From Gemmatimonadota bacterium (GTDB taxonomy: Bacteria > Latescibacterota > UBA2968 > UBA8231), in NCBI GenBank assembly GCA_018673255.1, contig JABHDC010000208.1, forward strand, positions 1-56,172: a DNA stretch of 56,172 nt, written 5' to 3'. A program made the translations under genes and the position numbers. Below the pieces are notes generated by a model, which was not told the DNA's origin, ran no database searches, and worked only from the letters and a program-made list of their open reading frames with translations. How positions within the stretch are numbered: position 1 is the stretch's first letter; every line of letters starts with the position of its first letter. Shown here piece after piece: positions 26,313-35,937 of this stretch.

Positions 26313-28529
26313 ATGCCAGGCACATACGATTGGGAATTCCCCCTGCCGCGCACCCACACGGGGATGCTGCAAGGCAATGGCAGGTTGGGGCTGATGATCT
26401 GGGGAGAGGGCAGTATTCTGCGTCTCACCCTCGGGCGGGCCGACCTGTGGGACCATCGTGGTGGCCTGCCGTGGACGCAGAAACAGTCCTACGGCAACAT
26501 CCGCGACTGCCTCGAGCGGGAGGACGAGGCGCAGCTGCGCGAGCTCTTTGAGGAGACCGATCGACCTGAGGGCGTACCGCGTCGCCCCAGTGTCATCCCC
26601 ATCGGCCGTCTGGAGCTGGAATTTGGCCGTGGTGTCGAGTTGACGAGCGGCACGCTGAACACGGCAGACGGTACCGTGACCGTGCGCCTGGAAAAGGGTC
26701 GGCGACACTTTGACGTCTCAATCCTGCTCGACATGGATGCTGATCTGGCATGCATCTGTGTGCCCACCGGACTGTCGCTGCCCAAGGTGAAGCGGTTGCC
26801 TGCATGGAAGTGGGTGGGCGACGAGTTGGCCGCCATCTCCTTCCAGCCCCCGCAGCGTTTCGCCTCAAAGGATGCGACAGGGTGGTTCCAGATGCTGCCC
26901 GTCGATCCGGGTGTCTGCGTGGGATATCGGTGGGAGGACCGGTCTCTGCTGGTCGGTGTCAGTCGTGGCGACAGCAAGAGTGAGGCGCAGCAGGCCACGA
27001 TCGCCCTGCTCGCCACTGGCTGGCCAGGTAGCGACGAGAAACTCCAGCGCCGCATTGAACGCTGGTGGAAGGGATACTGGCGCACCGCCGCCAAGCTCGA
27101 TGTACCAGATGAGAATTTGGCCTTCCTCTACGACTATGGCATGTACAAGTTCGCTGGTCTGACGCAGCCTGATGGGGTGGCGGCGACGCTGCAGGGACCG
27201 TGGATCGAGGAATACCAGATGCCGCCCTGGTCCAGCGACTATCACTTCAACATCAACGTGCAGATGTGCTACTGGCCGGCGTATCACGGCAATCGTCTCG
27301 AGCACCTGCGACCACTCTTCGACATGATCAGCGGTTGGACGCCCGTCCTGCGTCACAATGCCCGCGCCTTCCTCGGAATCGATGACGGTCTCATGCTGCC
27401 CCACGCCGTGGATGATCACTGCACCTGCATGGGCGGTTTCTGGACTGGCAGTGTCGACCATGGCTGCACGGCCTGGGTCGCACAGATGATGTATCGCTAC
27501 TACCGGTATACGGCGGATCGAGAATTTCTGGCACAGGTGGCCTGGCCCTTCATGCAGGGTGCCATGCGCGTATACGAAGAGATGCTGGAAGAGGACGGCG
27601 ACAGTTACACGCTGCCGGTCTCTGTGTCTCCGGAGTATCGTGGCGCCAACATGGATGCGTGGGGGCGCGACGCCAGTTTCCAACTGGCCTGTATCCATCG
27701 TTTGTGTGAGGACCTGTTGGAGGCAGCGGCCACGCTCAAACAGACTCCACGGCCTATCTGGTCGCGCATCATCAAGCGATTGCCCAAGGCATGCCTCATG
27801 GGGCCGGAGGGTGCTGAAGAGATCGCCCTGTGGGAGGGTACGCCCCTGGAAGAGAGCCACCGGCATCACTCCCACCTGGCAGCAATCGCGCCCTTCGATG
27901 TGCTCGACCTGGATGACGCCGACACGGCGGGTCTGGTGGAGCGCAGTCTGCGACGCTGGCTGGCAGAGGGACCCGGATTGTGGAGTGGGTGGTGCGTGCC
28001 CTGGGCCAGCATGATCCAGACTCGCGTAGGCAACGCGGATGCAGCCGTCTTGTGGCTGGAGATCTGGCGCCGCGTCTTCACCAATCAGGGGCACGGCACA
28101 CTCCACAACATCGACTTCGCCGGTGTGTCTCTCATGGGCGGCCGTTCCATGGGTGATCTCGACAAGCGACGGGAGGTCATGCAGATGGATGCCGGCATGT
28201 CCTGTGTGGCCGCCCTGCACGAATTGCTCGTGCACGAGCGTCGGGGTGTGACTCACCTCTTCGCTGGCGCACCCTCCGAGTGGAAGAAGGTGGGCTTTAA
28301 GGATGTGCGTACCGGTGGCGCCTTCCTGCTCAGCGCCGGGCGAGCGCGTGGACACGTTGGCAATGTGCGCATCGAGAGCCTCGCCGGTGGTTCTCTGCGG
28401 CTGGCCAACCCGTGGACCGGGGCAGCGAAGCTGCAACTGGCTGATGGCACCGAACGTCGTGTGACGGGTCGTGTGTTGCGATTGTCGGTGCCGAAAGGGC
28501 AGGTGGCCACGTTGCTGCCGCCAGCGTGA
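26313..28529 (+). CDS. GH95-type glycoside hydrolase (alpha-L-fucosidase/galactosidase-like)
   Basis: A 738-residue inverting glycosidase of the GH95 type. The N-terminal beta domain opens with TGMLQGNGRLGLMIWGEG. The (alpha/alpha)6 domain holds PPWSSDYHFNINVQMCYWPAYHGN, whose two asparagines match the NIN pair assisting the water attack in GH95, then VSVSPEY with the probable acid glutamate and EESHRHHSHL. No signal peptide is visible, so it acts in the cytoplasm on imported oligosaccharides; many relatives are secreted. A TATAGA -10-like element lies at 26242-26247, about 65 bases before the ATG. It converges with the TonB receptor operon, ending one base from its last stop. Whether it cleaves fucose or galactose is not decidable. 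Confidence 0.85.
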   Translation: MPGTYDWEFPLPRTHTGMLQGNGRLGLMIWGEGSILRLTLGRADLWDHRGGLPWTQKQSYGNIRDCLEREDEAQLRELFEETDRPEGVPRRPSVIPIGRLELEFGRGVELTSGTLNTADGTVTVRLEKGRRHFDVSILLDMDADLACICVPTGLSLPKVKRLPAWKWVGDELAAISFQPPQRFASKDATGWFQMLPVDPGVCVGYRWEDRSLLVGVSRGDSKSEAQQATIALLATGWPGSDEKLQRRIERWWKGYWRTAAKLDVPDENLAFLYDYGMYKFAGLTQPDGVAATLQGPWIEEYQMPPWSSDYHFNINVQMCYWPAYHGNRLEHLRPLFDMISGWTPVLRHNARAFLGIDDGLMLPHAVDDHCTCMGGFWTGSVDHGCTAWVAQMMYRYYRYTADREFLAQVAWPFMQGAMRVYEEMLEEDGDSYTLPVSVSPEYRGANMDAWGRDASFQLACIHRLCEDLLEAAATLKQTPRPIWSRIIKRLPKACLMGPEGAEEIALWEGTPLEESHRHHSHLAAIAPFDVLDLDDADTAGLVERSLRRWLAEGPGLWSGWCVPWASMIQTRVGNADAAVLWLEIWRRVFTNQGHGTLHNIDFAGVSLMGGRSMGDLDKRREVMQMDAGMSCVAALHELLVHERRGVTHLFAGAPSEWKKVGFKDVRTGGAFLLSAGRARGHVGNVRIESLAGGSLRLANPWTGAAKLQLADGTERRVTGRVLRLSVPKGQVATLLPPA

Positions 28530-28530
28530 G

Positions 28531-29967
28531 CTAGTCTCCGGAGAATCCGAAGAGCCACCTGATTTCAGAAGTAGTGGGCAGCACGAGGGACCAGCCCGTC
28601 TCCATGGGCCACCAGTTGTCGGCAGAATCGACAGAGAGGTAGAGTCCGTGTTGAGGCGTGCCTCCCTCGGAACCGATGACATTCACTCCGTGCCCAAAAC
28701 GGAACCGCTGTCCTTTCCAATACTCAGCCTCGTCACAGGCCCCGCGGTCTCTGTATACCGTCAGCTTGCCGAGTTCGAATTCCCAGGCGAACAGACAGTC
28801 CGGACATGGCTCGAGTGGTGTCGCCTCGATAATCTCATAGGAGAGTTCACAGGTGGCGCCCGTGCCCACATCTCGATCGTAACGCAGCCGGCCCCTGCCG
28901 GTATCCAGATCCAGGACGCCTGACCAGGCATTGCGATCGCCGCAACCCCAACATTCACAGCCTGAACAGGGCGGTGAGCCTTCAGGCCGCACGAAGAAAC
29001 CGAAGGAGTCCACTGCGGCAGAGGCGAACAGTCCAATCCCATTCTCGACATGGAACAGGGGCCGCTGGAAGCTCTGCCCCGCTTCACCGCCCTCCCGATC
29101 TGCGTCGACATTGTCCGTGCGTACCAGATCGAACCAGTTCTCGTCGACGGCGAAGACCTTCACCTTGTGGCGACCGGCGTAGTTGATCCCCTCCCAGGAG
29201 AGGAACAGACCCTCGTCCTCCAACCGCAGCAGGCGAGAGGTCTCGTCACGTTCCAGGTCATCCAGATCGTCGTCATCGAAGAGGTCGCCGGAGTACAACA
29301 ATGGACTCGCGTTCTCCAGATTGTTGATGCCAAACTGATAGGAGACCGCTTCTGACTCTGACTGGAGTCGGACATCGAGAAAACCAACGGTGTGTTCCAG
29401 CTGATTTTCAGACACCTCGAAAACATCCTCGCCGATCTCGCTGAAGAGTCGCAGCCGACGCAGTTCGATTTTCTCCTGGTCTTCATCCAGATCGAACAGG
29501 ACCAGTTCCGCAATCCGCATCCGCGGCGGTGTCGTCGTCGTCGCACGCACGTCCAGATCCCCGGCCGAGATCACGAGCAGATCGTAACGGGTCGCACTGG
29601 CGACCAGCGGCGCGCTGGCAGGTGGCAGATACCGTCCTGAGATCATCGGGTCTGCCACGTAGTCGTATCTCGTCTCCCCTTGGAGGATCGATACACTCGC
29701 CCCCGTCAGCGCCGCATCCGGCGCCCAGTAGAGCTCACCGGGAGCGACCGTGCGACGCAGATCAACCGGTGGCAATGGTGCATCGACAAAGAGAACGGCA
29801 TCCACGACGATGACATCGGCCTCGCTTGGAGCAAACAGATCATCCGGATCTCGGTCGGCCTTGAGAGGACCCGGCGTGTAGCAGGACGTCAGGGCAAACA
29901 GTGCCGCAAGCAGAGCGAGTGTCACTGCCGCCAGAGGGCTTCCTGGAGTTTTCGAGCGACTCATCAT
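28531..29967 (-). CDS. DUF4249-like lipoprotein of a TonB receptor operon
   Basis: A 478-residue lipoprotein with the signal SPLAAVTLALLAALFALTSC (lipobox LTSC). The N-terminal Ig-like region (VVDAVLFVDAPLPPVDLRRTVAPG...ALTGASVSILQGE...YLPPASAPLVASATRYDLLV) follows the DUF4249 pattern. In Bacteroidota such proteins lie directly after TonB receptors and are thought to be surface partners. The C-terminal half contains a cysteine cluster CSGCECWGCGDR and further paired cysteines (CPDCLF), suggesting disulfides or metal binding. The start lies two bases after the receptor stop, so the genes are coupled. It is the last gene of the operon. Confidence 0.72.
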   Translation of the reverse strand: MMSRSKTPGSPLAAVTLALLAALFALTSCYTPGPLKADRDPDDLFAPSEADVIVVDAVLFVDAPLPPVDLRRTVAPGELYWAPDAALTGASVSILQGETRYDYVADPMISGRYLPPASAPLVASATRYDLLVISAGDLDVRATTTTPPRMRIAELVLFDLDEDQEKIELRRLRLFSEIGEDVFEVSENQLEHTVGFLDVRLQSESEAVSYQFGINNLENASPLLYSGDLFDDDDLDDLERDETSRLLRLEDEGLFLSWEGINYAGRHKVKVFAVDENWFDLVRTDNVDADREGGEAGQSFQRPLFHVENGIGLFASAAVDSFGFFVRPEGSPPCSGCECWGCGDRNAWSGVLDLDTGRGRLRYDRDVGTGATCELSYEIIEATPLEPCPDCLFAWEFELGKLTVYRDRGACDEAEYWKGQRFRFGHGVNVIGSEGGTPQHGLYLSVDSADNWWPMETGWSLVLPTTSEIRWLFGFSGD

Positions 29968-29969
29968 GA

Positions 29970-32336
29970 TCAGAACCTGAAGTCGAAGCCGAAGGTCGGC
30001 AGAACGGGGAGCATGTGGGCCACGTTCGGTTTCCTGCTGGAGTCGCCTGGGTCGTATTCGACGAACCATTCATTGCGACGGTTGTAGAAGTTGAAAAACT
30101 GCAGATAGACCTCTGCATCGACACCCTCACCAAACAGCTTCAGGGTGCGACGCACACCCAGGTCGAGGCGGTGATATGGGAGCAGGCGACCTGTGTTGCG
30201 GCGTGCGCCGAGTAGACGATCGACGGGCTCACCCTTGGCGGGGTTCGTCAGCGTATAGCGCGCCGCGGCCGGTGTGAAGGCCTGTCCCGTGCCATAGACG
30301 AAGCTGAAACCGAGACTCCAGCGTCCGCAGGTGTCACACACAGGCTTGAATCGGTAGGTACCGGTCATCGACACATCATGGCGCCGATCGTACTTCGGGG
30401 CGAAGGATCGACCCTCGTCTACTTCGGCGAACTTGCGCCGCGTCCACCCGAGTGTGTAACCGAGCCAACCCGTCAGTTTCCCACCGCGTTTCTCGACAAA
30501 CAATTCCAGCCCTGTCGAATACCCTGTACCACCGGTCTTGAATACGTCCTCAGAATTACCCCGCTCCACGTTCTCTTCAGACTCCTCATCGAGCACGACC
30601 AGGTTGGCCAGATCGGTGTAGTAAGCCTCGGCACTGAGGCGATAGACGCCGGAGGGTTCCCACTCCAGACCCGACACAATCTGCCAAGAGCGCCCGGGTT
30701 CGACGGTCTCATCCAGTGGCACCCATACATCGCCACCACTGAATCCCTCGGAGGCCACCAGTTGCATGAACTGCTGGTAGCTGCCCCCGCCCAGTTTGAC
30801 GCGCAGTCCCTCCTGCAGCAGGTGACTGACCGAGAATCGTGGATTCACCACCAGTCGGGAGCCCTCTTCGTAGTAGTTCGTCCGCAGTCCGAGTGTGGCT
30901 TCAGTCAGGGCTGATATCTGCCACTCATCCTGCACGAAGGCCGACAGCAGATACGGCTCGGTCTTCAGATTGTCTCGATAGTTGTCGAAGCGCACGCCGT
31001 AGTCGAATCGGAAGAACGTGAGATCGACGCCGCTGCGGAGCGTGTGATCTTGCGTAGCGAAGTAGTCGACATCGGCCTTCAGCGTGGTCTCACGAACCCG
31101 ATTCCGGATCGCGATGGGCGTGTCGAAGAAGTTGAGGGTGATATCGCTTCGATACTTGCTGTACACGGCGATCAACCGGCCGAACAATTCGGGTGAGAAG
31201 ACGTGTGTCCAACGACCCGTGAGCGCCCGATTACCCCAGACCATATTGAAGGACAGACTGTCCGTGCCTTCGCTCAGGGCAAAGTTGAGATTGTCGTCAC
31301 CGCCGTAAGCACTGATCATCAGATTGTCGTTCGGCGTGAGCTGCGTATTGGCCTTCCCGTTGAGATCGAAGAAGTGGTATCCCAGCCCATCGAGTTCATC
31401 TGAGGCGCCGCGAATCGCCTTCAGCACCGGGTCGATATAAGTTCGCCGCCCCGCGATCATCCAGGAGCCCTCGCCCAATGGGCCTTCGGTCATCAGACGA
31501 CTGGAGATCAGGCTCACACCACCGCTGGTGCTGAACTCCTTCCGATTCCCATCGCGATTCTGCACATCCAGAACTGCCCCCAGGCTGCCGCCATATCGAG
31601 CCGGGTATGCACCCTTGTAGAAGGTGACGTCCTTGATCGCATCGGGATTGAAGGTCGAGAAGAAACCGAAGGCGTGAGACGGATTGTAGAGGCGCACCTG
31701 ATCGAGATAGATGCCAGTCTGGTCGGGGCCACCACCACGCACATAGAGACCGCTGCTCAGATCCGATGCCGTCTGCACGCCGGGCAGCAGTTGCAGGGAT
31801 CTCATCAGATCCGGTTCGCCCATGGCGGGCATGCGCTTCACACTCTGCATGGGGATCGCCACCACGCTGGTGAGTTGACGCAACTCATCCTTGGAGGCGT
31901 CGGCCTCGACGACGACCTCGTTCATCCTCGTCGTCTGGCTCGCCAGCTCGATGTCCTGGCGCCGATCCTCTCCCGCGGCGAAAGAGATCGTATCGCGGTA
32001 GACCTTATGGCCGACGTAGTAGACGGTGACCACGTGATCGCCGGGTGCGACACCCTTGATCGCGTAGTAGCCCTCTGAATTGCTCTGGGTAGCCAGGCCT
32101 TCGTCGGCCAGGGCGACAGTTGCGTAGGGAAGGCGCTCGCCATCCGCCTTGCTGCTGACGAAACCGCTTAGTGTCGCCGGGTGAACATCGCGCAATGATT
32201 CGAGGGCACTTCGCGTGCCTTGCGCTGCGGGAGATGGATCCTGACCCGTTGACGGTTGTTCCGCCTGCGCCGATGACACGGCTCCTGACCCTGCCAGGAT
32301 CGCGCCGGCCACGAGCGTGACCCATCTACACGGCAT
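29970..32336 (-). CDS. TonB-dependent outer-membrane receptor with CarboxypepD-reg domain
   Basis: A 788-residue outer-membrane receptor. A signal peptide (to about residue 25) is followed by a carboxypeptidase-regulatory-like Ig domain (LSGFVSSKADGERLPYATVALADEG...GYYAIKGVAPGDHVVTVYYVG). The plug domain contains LMRSLQLLPGVQTASDLSSGLYVRGGGPDQTGIYLDQV. A 22-strand-type barrel ends in FGFDFRF with the C-terminal phenylalanine recognised by the Bam complex. No histidine-rich or siderophore-specific feature identifies the ligand. It lies three bases after the upstream lipoprotein gene and two bases before the DUF4249-like gene, so the three form one operon. Confidence 0.92.
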   Translation of the reverse strand: MPCRWVTLVAGAILAGSGAVSSAQAEQPSTGQDPSPAAQGTRSALESLRDVHPATLSGFVSSKADGERLPYATVALADEGLATQSNSEGYYAIKGVAPGDHVVTVYYVGHKVYRDTISFAAGEDRRQDIELASQTTRMNEVVVEADASKDELRQLTSVVAIPMQSVKRMPAMGEPDLMRSLQLLPGVQTASDLSSGLYVRGGGPDQTGIYLDQVRLYNPSHAFGFFSTFNPDAIKDVTFYKGAYPARYGGSLGAVLDVQNRDGNRKEFSTSGGVSLISSRLMTEGPLGEGSWMIAGRRTYIDPVLKAIRGASDELDGLGYHFFDLNGKANTQLTPNDNLMISAYGGDDNLNFALSEGTDSLSFNMVWGNRALTGRWTHVFSPELFGRLIAVYSKYRSDITLNFFDTPIAIRNRVRETTLKADVDYFATQDHTLRSGVDLTFFRFDYGVRFDNYRDNLKTEPYLLSAFVQDEWQISALTEATLGLRTNYYEEGSRLVVNPRFSVSHLLQEGLRVKLGGGSYQQFMQLVASEGFSGGDVWVPLDETVEPGRSWQIVSGLEWEPSGVYRLSAEAYYTDLANLVVLDEESEENVERGNSEDVFKTGGTGYSTGLELFVEKRGGKLTGWLGYTLGWTRRKFAEVDEGRSFAPKYDRRHDVSMTGTYRFKPVCDTCGRWSLGFSFVYGTGQAFTPAAARYTLTNPAKGEPVDRLLGARRNTGRLLPYHRLDLGVRRTLKLFGEGVDAEVYLQFFNFYNRRNEWFVEYDPGDSSRKPNVAHMLPVLPTFGFDFRF

Positions 32337-32339
32337 ACA

Positions 32340-33095
32340 TCACTGCTTCTCCCACTGGCGCGGCGTGCCTGCGGGAATTCCCGTCGTCGTCATCGACGTT
32401 CCGCTCACCTCGAAGCGCGTGCTGTGCCGCTCGCGTATGCCATTGAAGTCAAAGGCCGTCGTGAGAATGAGATTGCGCACGAGCCACGTGCCTGCAATGC
32501 GAAATTCGTTGCCGCTCTGCGTGAGGACGCCTGTGAATCTGCCATTGGCGTAGTAGGTCAGCGCTCGGCCATAGTTGATGCCCGCATCGCTGAAGGCCGT
32601 GCGCCAGGTGCCGATGATCGATTGAACCGCAATGCTGTCTCGAGCCGCAGGGATCTCGTAGTCCACAGACACATCGAGGACAAACAGGTGCTGCGTCGGA
32701 TCGAGTTCACCAAGACCGGGCTCGTTCGTGCGCTCCCGTACCTCCTCATGCAGGATCGTCGCAGCGGCCGTAGACACGCGCAGCTGGTGGATCCACAGCT
32801 GCGAGAGATCTCCCGTCTGAGGTCTGGCGATGCCATCATGATCGGTGAAGGCATCCAGCTCAGCGGAGGCGATGTCACCGACGTCACCAGTCTTCTTCGG
32901 CAGATCCTCGGTGGCGTACTGAATCTGCACAAGCAGTCCCGGAATACCCGAGCCAGCTGCATCCAACACCTGGATCTCACCACTCCAGGGCCCGGCGACC
33001 AGCAGCGGGCCCGTCGGGCCATCGTCAGATGAACAGGCCCCGAGCAGAAGAGTTGCGAGGAACGCGACACCGAAGGGCCATGGAGGAAGTTTCAT
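32340..33095 (-). CDS. lipoprotein leading the TonB receptor operon
   Basis: A 251-residue lipoprotein (signal FGVAFLATLLLGAC, lipobox LLGAC). The mature part starts with a short Asp/Ser-rich linker, then an Ig-like segment (PWSGEIQVLDAAGSGIPGLLVQIQY). The second half includes IIGTWRTAFSDAGINYGRALTYYANGRFTGVL, a lipocalin-like or META-like beta pattern (IIGTW...YYANGRFTG). Two adjacent ATGs exist at 33098 and 33095; the second has ACAGG at a workable distance. It is the first gene of the operon with the receptor and may be a surface ligand-capture protein. That role is inference. Confidence 0.65.
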   Translation of the reverse strand: MKLPPWPFGVAFLATLLLGACSSDDGPTGPLLVAGPWSGEIQVLDAAGSGIPGLLVQIQYATEDLPKKTGDVGDIASAELDAFTDHDGIARPQTGDLSQLWIHQLRVSTAAATILHEEVRERTNEPGLGELDPTQHLFVLDVSVDYEIPAARDSIAVQSIIGTWRTAFSDAGINYGRALTYYANGRFTGVLTQSGNEFRIAGTWLVRNLILTTAFDFNGIRERHSTRFEVSGTSMTTTGIPAGTPRQWEKQ

Positions 33096-33242
33096 CATAC
33101 CTGTCAGTATCCGGTCGCAGAGATGCGTTGACAAGGTTCATTGGGGCAGCCATCGACAATTGATGATGGATTCTCCACATTCGGCGCCGGACAGATGGCC
33201 ATCGCCCCCGCAAGACAGAAACCCGATCAGGGCAAATGACAG

Positions 33243-34439
33243 ATGACTGCAGCAGAAGTGAGATCAGCCATTGCCGCCGCCACATCACCTGATGACAAGG
33301 CAGCTGCGATCGAGACCATGTTGTGGGACTTCGGACGCTCGCCAGAGAATCTCATCTACTGCTTCACCATGGGAGACACTTTCGACCGCGTCAGGATTGG
33401 TGACGTCGCAAGTGGTGCGCCGGATCCCGACAAGCTGACACCAGACGATCTGAAATATGCCAGCGAAACGCTGACCGTCCGCTGGCAGGGTGACACGCCG
33501 CAATACCTGATGCAGGGCCTGCCCCTCGAGGACTGCGAAGCCTACGAAGACAGCATGCTGGGCACCGGTCAGATCCTGTCAGCCTTCGTCTTCCAGTACC
33601 TGGCGACGATGAATGAAGCGGTGTTGGAAAAGGCGGGCATCGCCTTTGCGGCGCTCGAATCAGTCTACAAACTGGGCCTTCAGGAGGAGCCCGGTTGGCT
33701 GCCCAAACCCTATGGCTTCACCTGCTCGGGGCAGAGCAGCATGGACAACCAGTGTCCTTACTACCTCGGATTGCTGCGTTACTACCGCATTGCGCCGCCC
33801 GACCATCAAGATCGAATACGCCGGATTCTTGCGGACGAGATGGACTACTGGATCCGGCATCGCTACGCCATGCACCGTGACTACTTCGGTCTCATGGTCG
33901 ACTACAAGACAGAGAAGTTCTACCCCGGGCACTGGCCGCTGCTGTTCCTGCCCTTGTGCCACGGTGTCTGGCGTATCACCGGGGATGATCGCTACCGACA
34001 GGAATACGCCTGGCTGCTGGATCGCCTGGATCTGGCCCCGGGCAAGGATCCCGAATACCTGCGCAAGGACATCCGCTGCCTGCACCGCTGGTTCTACCAG
34101 TTTGGCTCGCTCCTCGAGATCGGCGCCGAACCGCGATCACTCTTCCTCGAAGGCCTGCGCTATCAGGTTGCAGCGATCGTGGGTGCTGACACCGACTCCC
34201 CCACGTCGCTCTACGACGTCCCCCACCACGCGTGGATCTGGCTGGAGCCCCATGACGAGGCTCTGCGTGTCGATGCCCTGGAACAGCTGATGGCCCAGAC
34301 GGTGGAGAGTTTCCTCTATCGCTGGCCGAGCTACCGCTACGGGCCGATGCTCGATTGGCGCGAGCGGGCGATGTATTGCTACAAGACCACCAATTGGCTG
34401 GAGATGTTCTGGAAGGGCCGCTGGCGCGGTGACTGGTAG
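33243..34439 (+). CDS. conserved protein of unknown function, probably all-helical
   Basis: A 398-residue cytoplasmic protein without a signal peptide or membrane segment. It is rich in aromatic residues and predicted helices (QNLCPYY-like turns, DYFGLMVDYKTEKFYPGHWPLLFLPLCHGVWRITGDDRYRQEYAWLLDRL). This resembles the alternating helices of (alpha/alpha)-barrel glycosidases and lyases, but I recognise no catalytic motif. It stands alone between the TonB receptor operon, from which it diverges, and the exporter gene. A TTGACA hexamer lies at 33128-33133 without a convincing -10. The reading frame is long with good codon periodicity, so the gene is real. Confidence 0.6.
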   Translation: MTAAEVRSAIAAATSPDDKAAAIETMLWDFGRSPENLIYCFTMGDTFDRVRIGDVASGAPDPDKLTPDDLKYASETLTVRWQGDTPQYLMQGLPLEDCEAYEDSMLGTGQILSAFVFQYLATMNEAVLEKAGIAFAALESVYKLGLQEEPGWLPKPYGFTCSGQSSMDNQCPYYLGLLRYYRIAPPDHQDRIRRILADEMDYWIRHRYAMHRDYFGLMVDYKTEKFYPGHWPLLFLPLCHGVWRITGDDRYRQEYAWLLDRLDLAPGKDPEYLRKDIRCLHRWFYQFGSLLEIGAEPRSLFLEGLRYQVAAIVGADTDSPTSLYDVPHHAWIWLEPHDEALRVDALEQLMAQTVESFLYRWPSYRYGPMLDWRERAMYCYKTTNWLEMFWKGRWRGDW

Positions 34440-34508
34440 GTCAAGCGAGCTCGACTGCGCCGGGCAGCAGGCTGGCGGTTCCGCCTCTCCTGTGAGAGAA
34501 TATGGCGT

Positions 34509-35903
34509 ATGAATGCCAGTCCCCTGACCCATCCCGTCTTCCGCCGGCTCTTCGCCGCCCAGGTGATCGCGCTGGTCGGCACGGGCTTGAGCACGATTGC
34601 CCTCACGCTGCTCGCCTACGATCTGGTTGGCGGGAACGCCGCCGTCGTACTCGGCACGGCCCTGGCCTTCAAGATGATCGCCTACGTCGTGTTCGCACCG
34701 ATCGCGGGCGGACTGGCTCACCGCTTTCCGCGGAAGCCCTTCCTCATCGCCATGGACGTGGTCCGGGCCGCGATTGTCCTGCTGTTTCCGCTGGCCACGC
34801 AGGTCTGGCAGATCTACCTGCTCATCTTCCTGCTGAATCTGTTCTCTGCCGGGTTCAAGCCCGTGTTCTCCGCCACAATCCCCGACATCCTGCCAGATGA
34901 GCGTCAGTATACTCGCGCCCTGTCCATGTCTCGCCTGGCTTATGACCTGGAGAACATGCTCAGCCCCCTGCTGGCCGGTTTGGCATTGCTCTTCGTCAGT
35001 CATTCTGCCCTGTTCACCACCAATGCGATCGCCTTCATCTTCTCCGCCGGCCTCATTGCCATTACCCGGCTGCCGGCAAGCCCACCCACTCATCGCCTCG
35101 GTGGCCTGACCCGGCAGATCAGCTTCGGCGTCCTGGCCTATCTGAAGACACCCCGTCTCCGCGGATTGCTCGCTCTGTATCTGTCGGTGGCCAGTGCCAG
35201 TGCCATGGTGATCGTCAACACCGTCGTCTACGTGCGGCAGACCCTCGGTGGATCGGAGTCGGACGTGGCCATGGCGATGGCCGTTGCCGGGGGCGGTTCG
35301 ATGATCGTCGCCCTGGCCCTGCCTCGCATCCTCGACAAGTGGCCGGATCGGCCAATCATGCTGGCCGGGACCTTCTTCATGGCAGCGGGGCTGACCTGGC
35401 TGGGGACGAGCCCGCGCTTCGTCTTTCTGCTGCCGGCATTGTTCCTGGTTGGCGCAGGGTTGTCGGTTGTGCAGACACCGGCAGGCCGTCTGGTCAATCG
35501 ATCCTCAGCACCCGGGGATCGTGCGGCCTATTTCTCTGCTCAGTTTGCTCTGTCTCACGCCTGTTGGCTCATCTTCTATCCCATTGCCGGATACCTGGGT
35601 ACCTGGCTGGGGATCGAGATGGCGGCCCTGGTGTTGGCAGCCGGCATCATGGTCTTTGCGATCCTCGCCACCGTATTGTGGCCGACTCAGGATGACGCGC
35701 CACTCGTGCATGTCCACGAGGAAGTCGACCATGAACACGAACACCTCCACGACGAACACCACGACCACGAGCACGAGCACGACGAAGGGGATGCAGACCA
35801 GCCTCATTCTCACTCGCACCGGCATGCGCCCATCGAACACACGCACAGCTTCGTGATCGACGATCACCACAGGGCGTGGCCGAAATACACCGCCCCAACC
35901 TGA
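34509..35903 (+). CDS. nreB: NreB-like major facilitator exporter with His-rich tail
   Basis: A 464-residue inner-membrane transporter of the major facilitator superfamily with about twelve hydrophobic segments. The N-terminus HPVFRRLFAAQVIALVGTGLSTIALTLLAYDLVGGNAAVV and the loop GGLAHRFPRKPFLIA strongly resemble the NreB nickel-resistance exporter. The last 65 residues are cytoplasmic and contain about 19 histidines interleaved with Asp and Glu, a metal-binding tail as in NreB. It most likely pumps out Ni2+ or another divalent cation. No metal regulator is adjacent. It converges with the sigma-54 activator gene. Confidence 0.8.
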   Translation: MNASPLTHPVFRRLFAAQVIALVGTGLSTIALTLLAYDLVGGNAAVVLGTALAFKMIAYVVFAPIAGGLAHRFPRKPFLIAMDVVRAAIVLLFPLATQVWQIYLLIFLLNLFSAGFKPVFSATIPDILPDERQYTRALSMSRLAYDLENMLSPLLAGLALLFVSHSALFTTNAIAFIFSAGLIAITRLPASPPTHRLGGLTRQISFGVLAYLKTPRLRGLLALYLSVASASAMVIVNTVVYVRQTLGGSESDVAMAMAVAGGGSMIVALALPRILDKWPDRPIMLAGTFFMAAGLTWLGTSPRFVFLLPALFLVGAGLSVVQTPAGRLVNRSSAPGDRAAYFSAQFALSHACWLIFYPIAGYLGTWLGIEMAALVLAAGIMVFAILATVLWPTQDDAPLVHVHEEVDHEHEHLHDEHHDHEHEHDEGDADQPHSHSHRHAPIEHTHSFVIDDHHRAWPKYTAPT

Positions 35904-35937
35904 AGACGGTTAAGACCGGCTCGGAGCCAACGAGGAA

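Noticed and set aside
26865..28682. A 605-codon open frame on the minus strand opposite the GH95-type gene
   Set aside because: It is a shadow of codon bias in GC-rich DNA; its protein has no family pattern, while the plus-strand frame carries GH95 motifs throughout.
34137..35093. A 318-codon frame spanning the end of the unknown gene and the exporter gene, minus strand
   Set aside because: It crosses two supported genes on the opposite strand and is low-complexity (Gln/Glu/Gly-rich).
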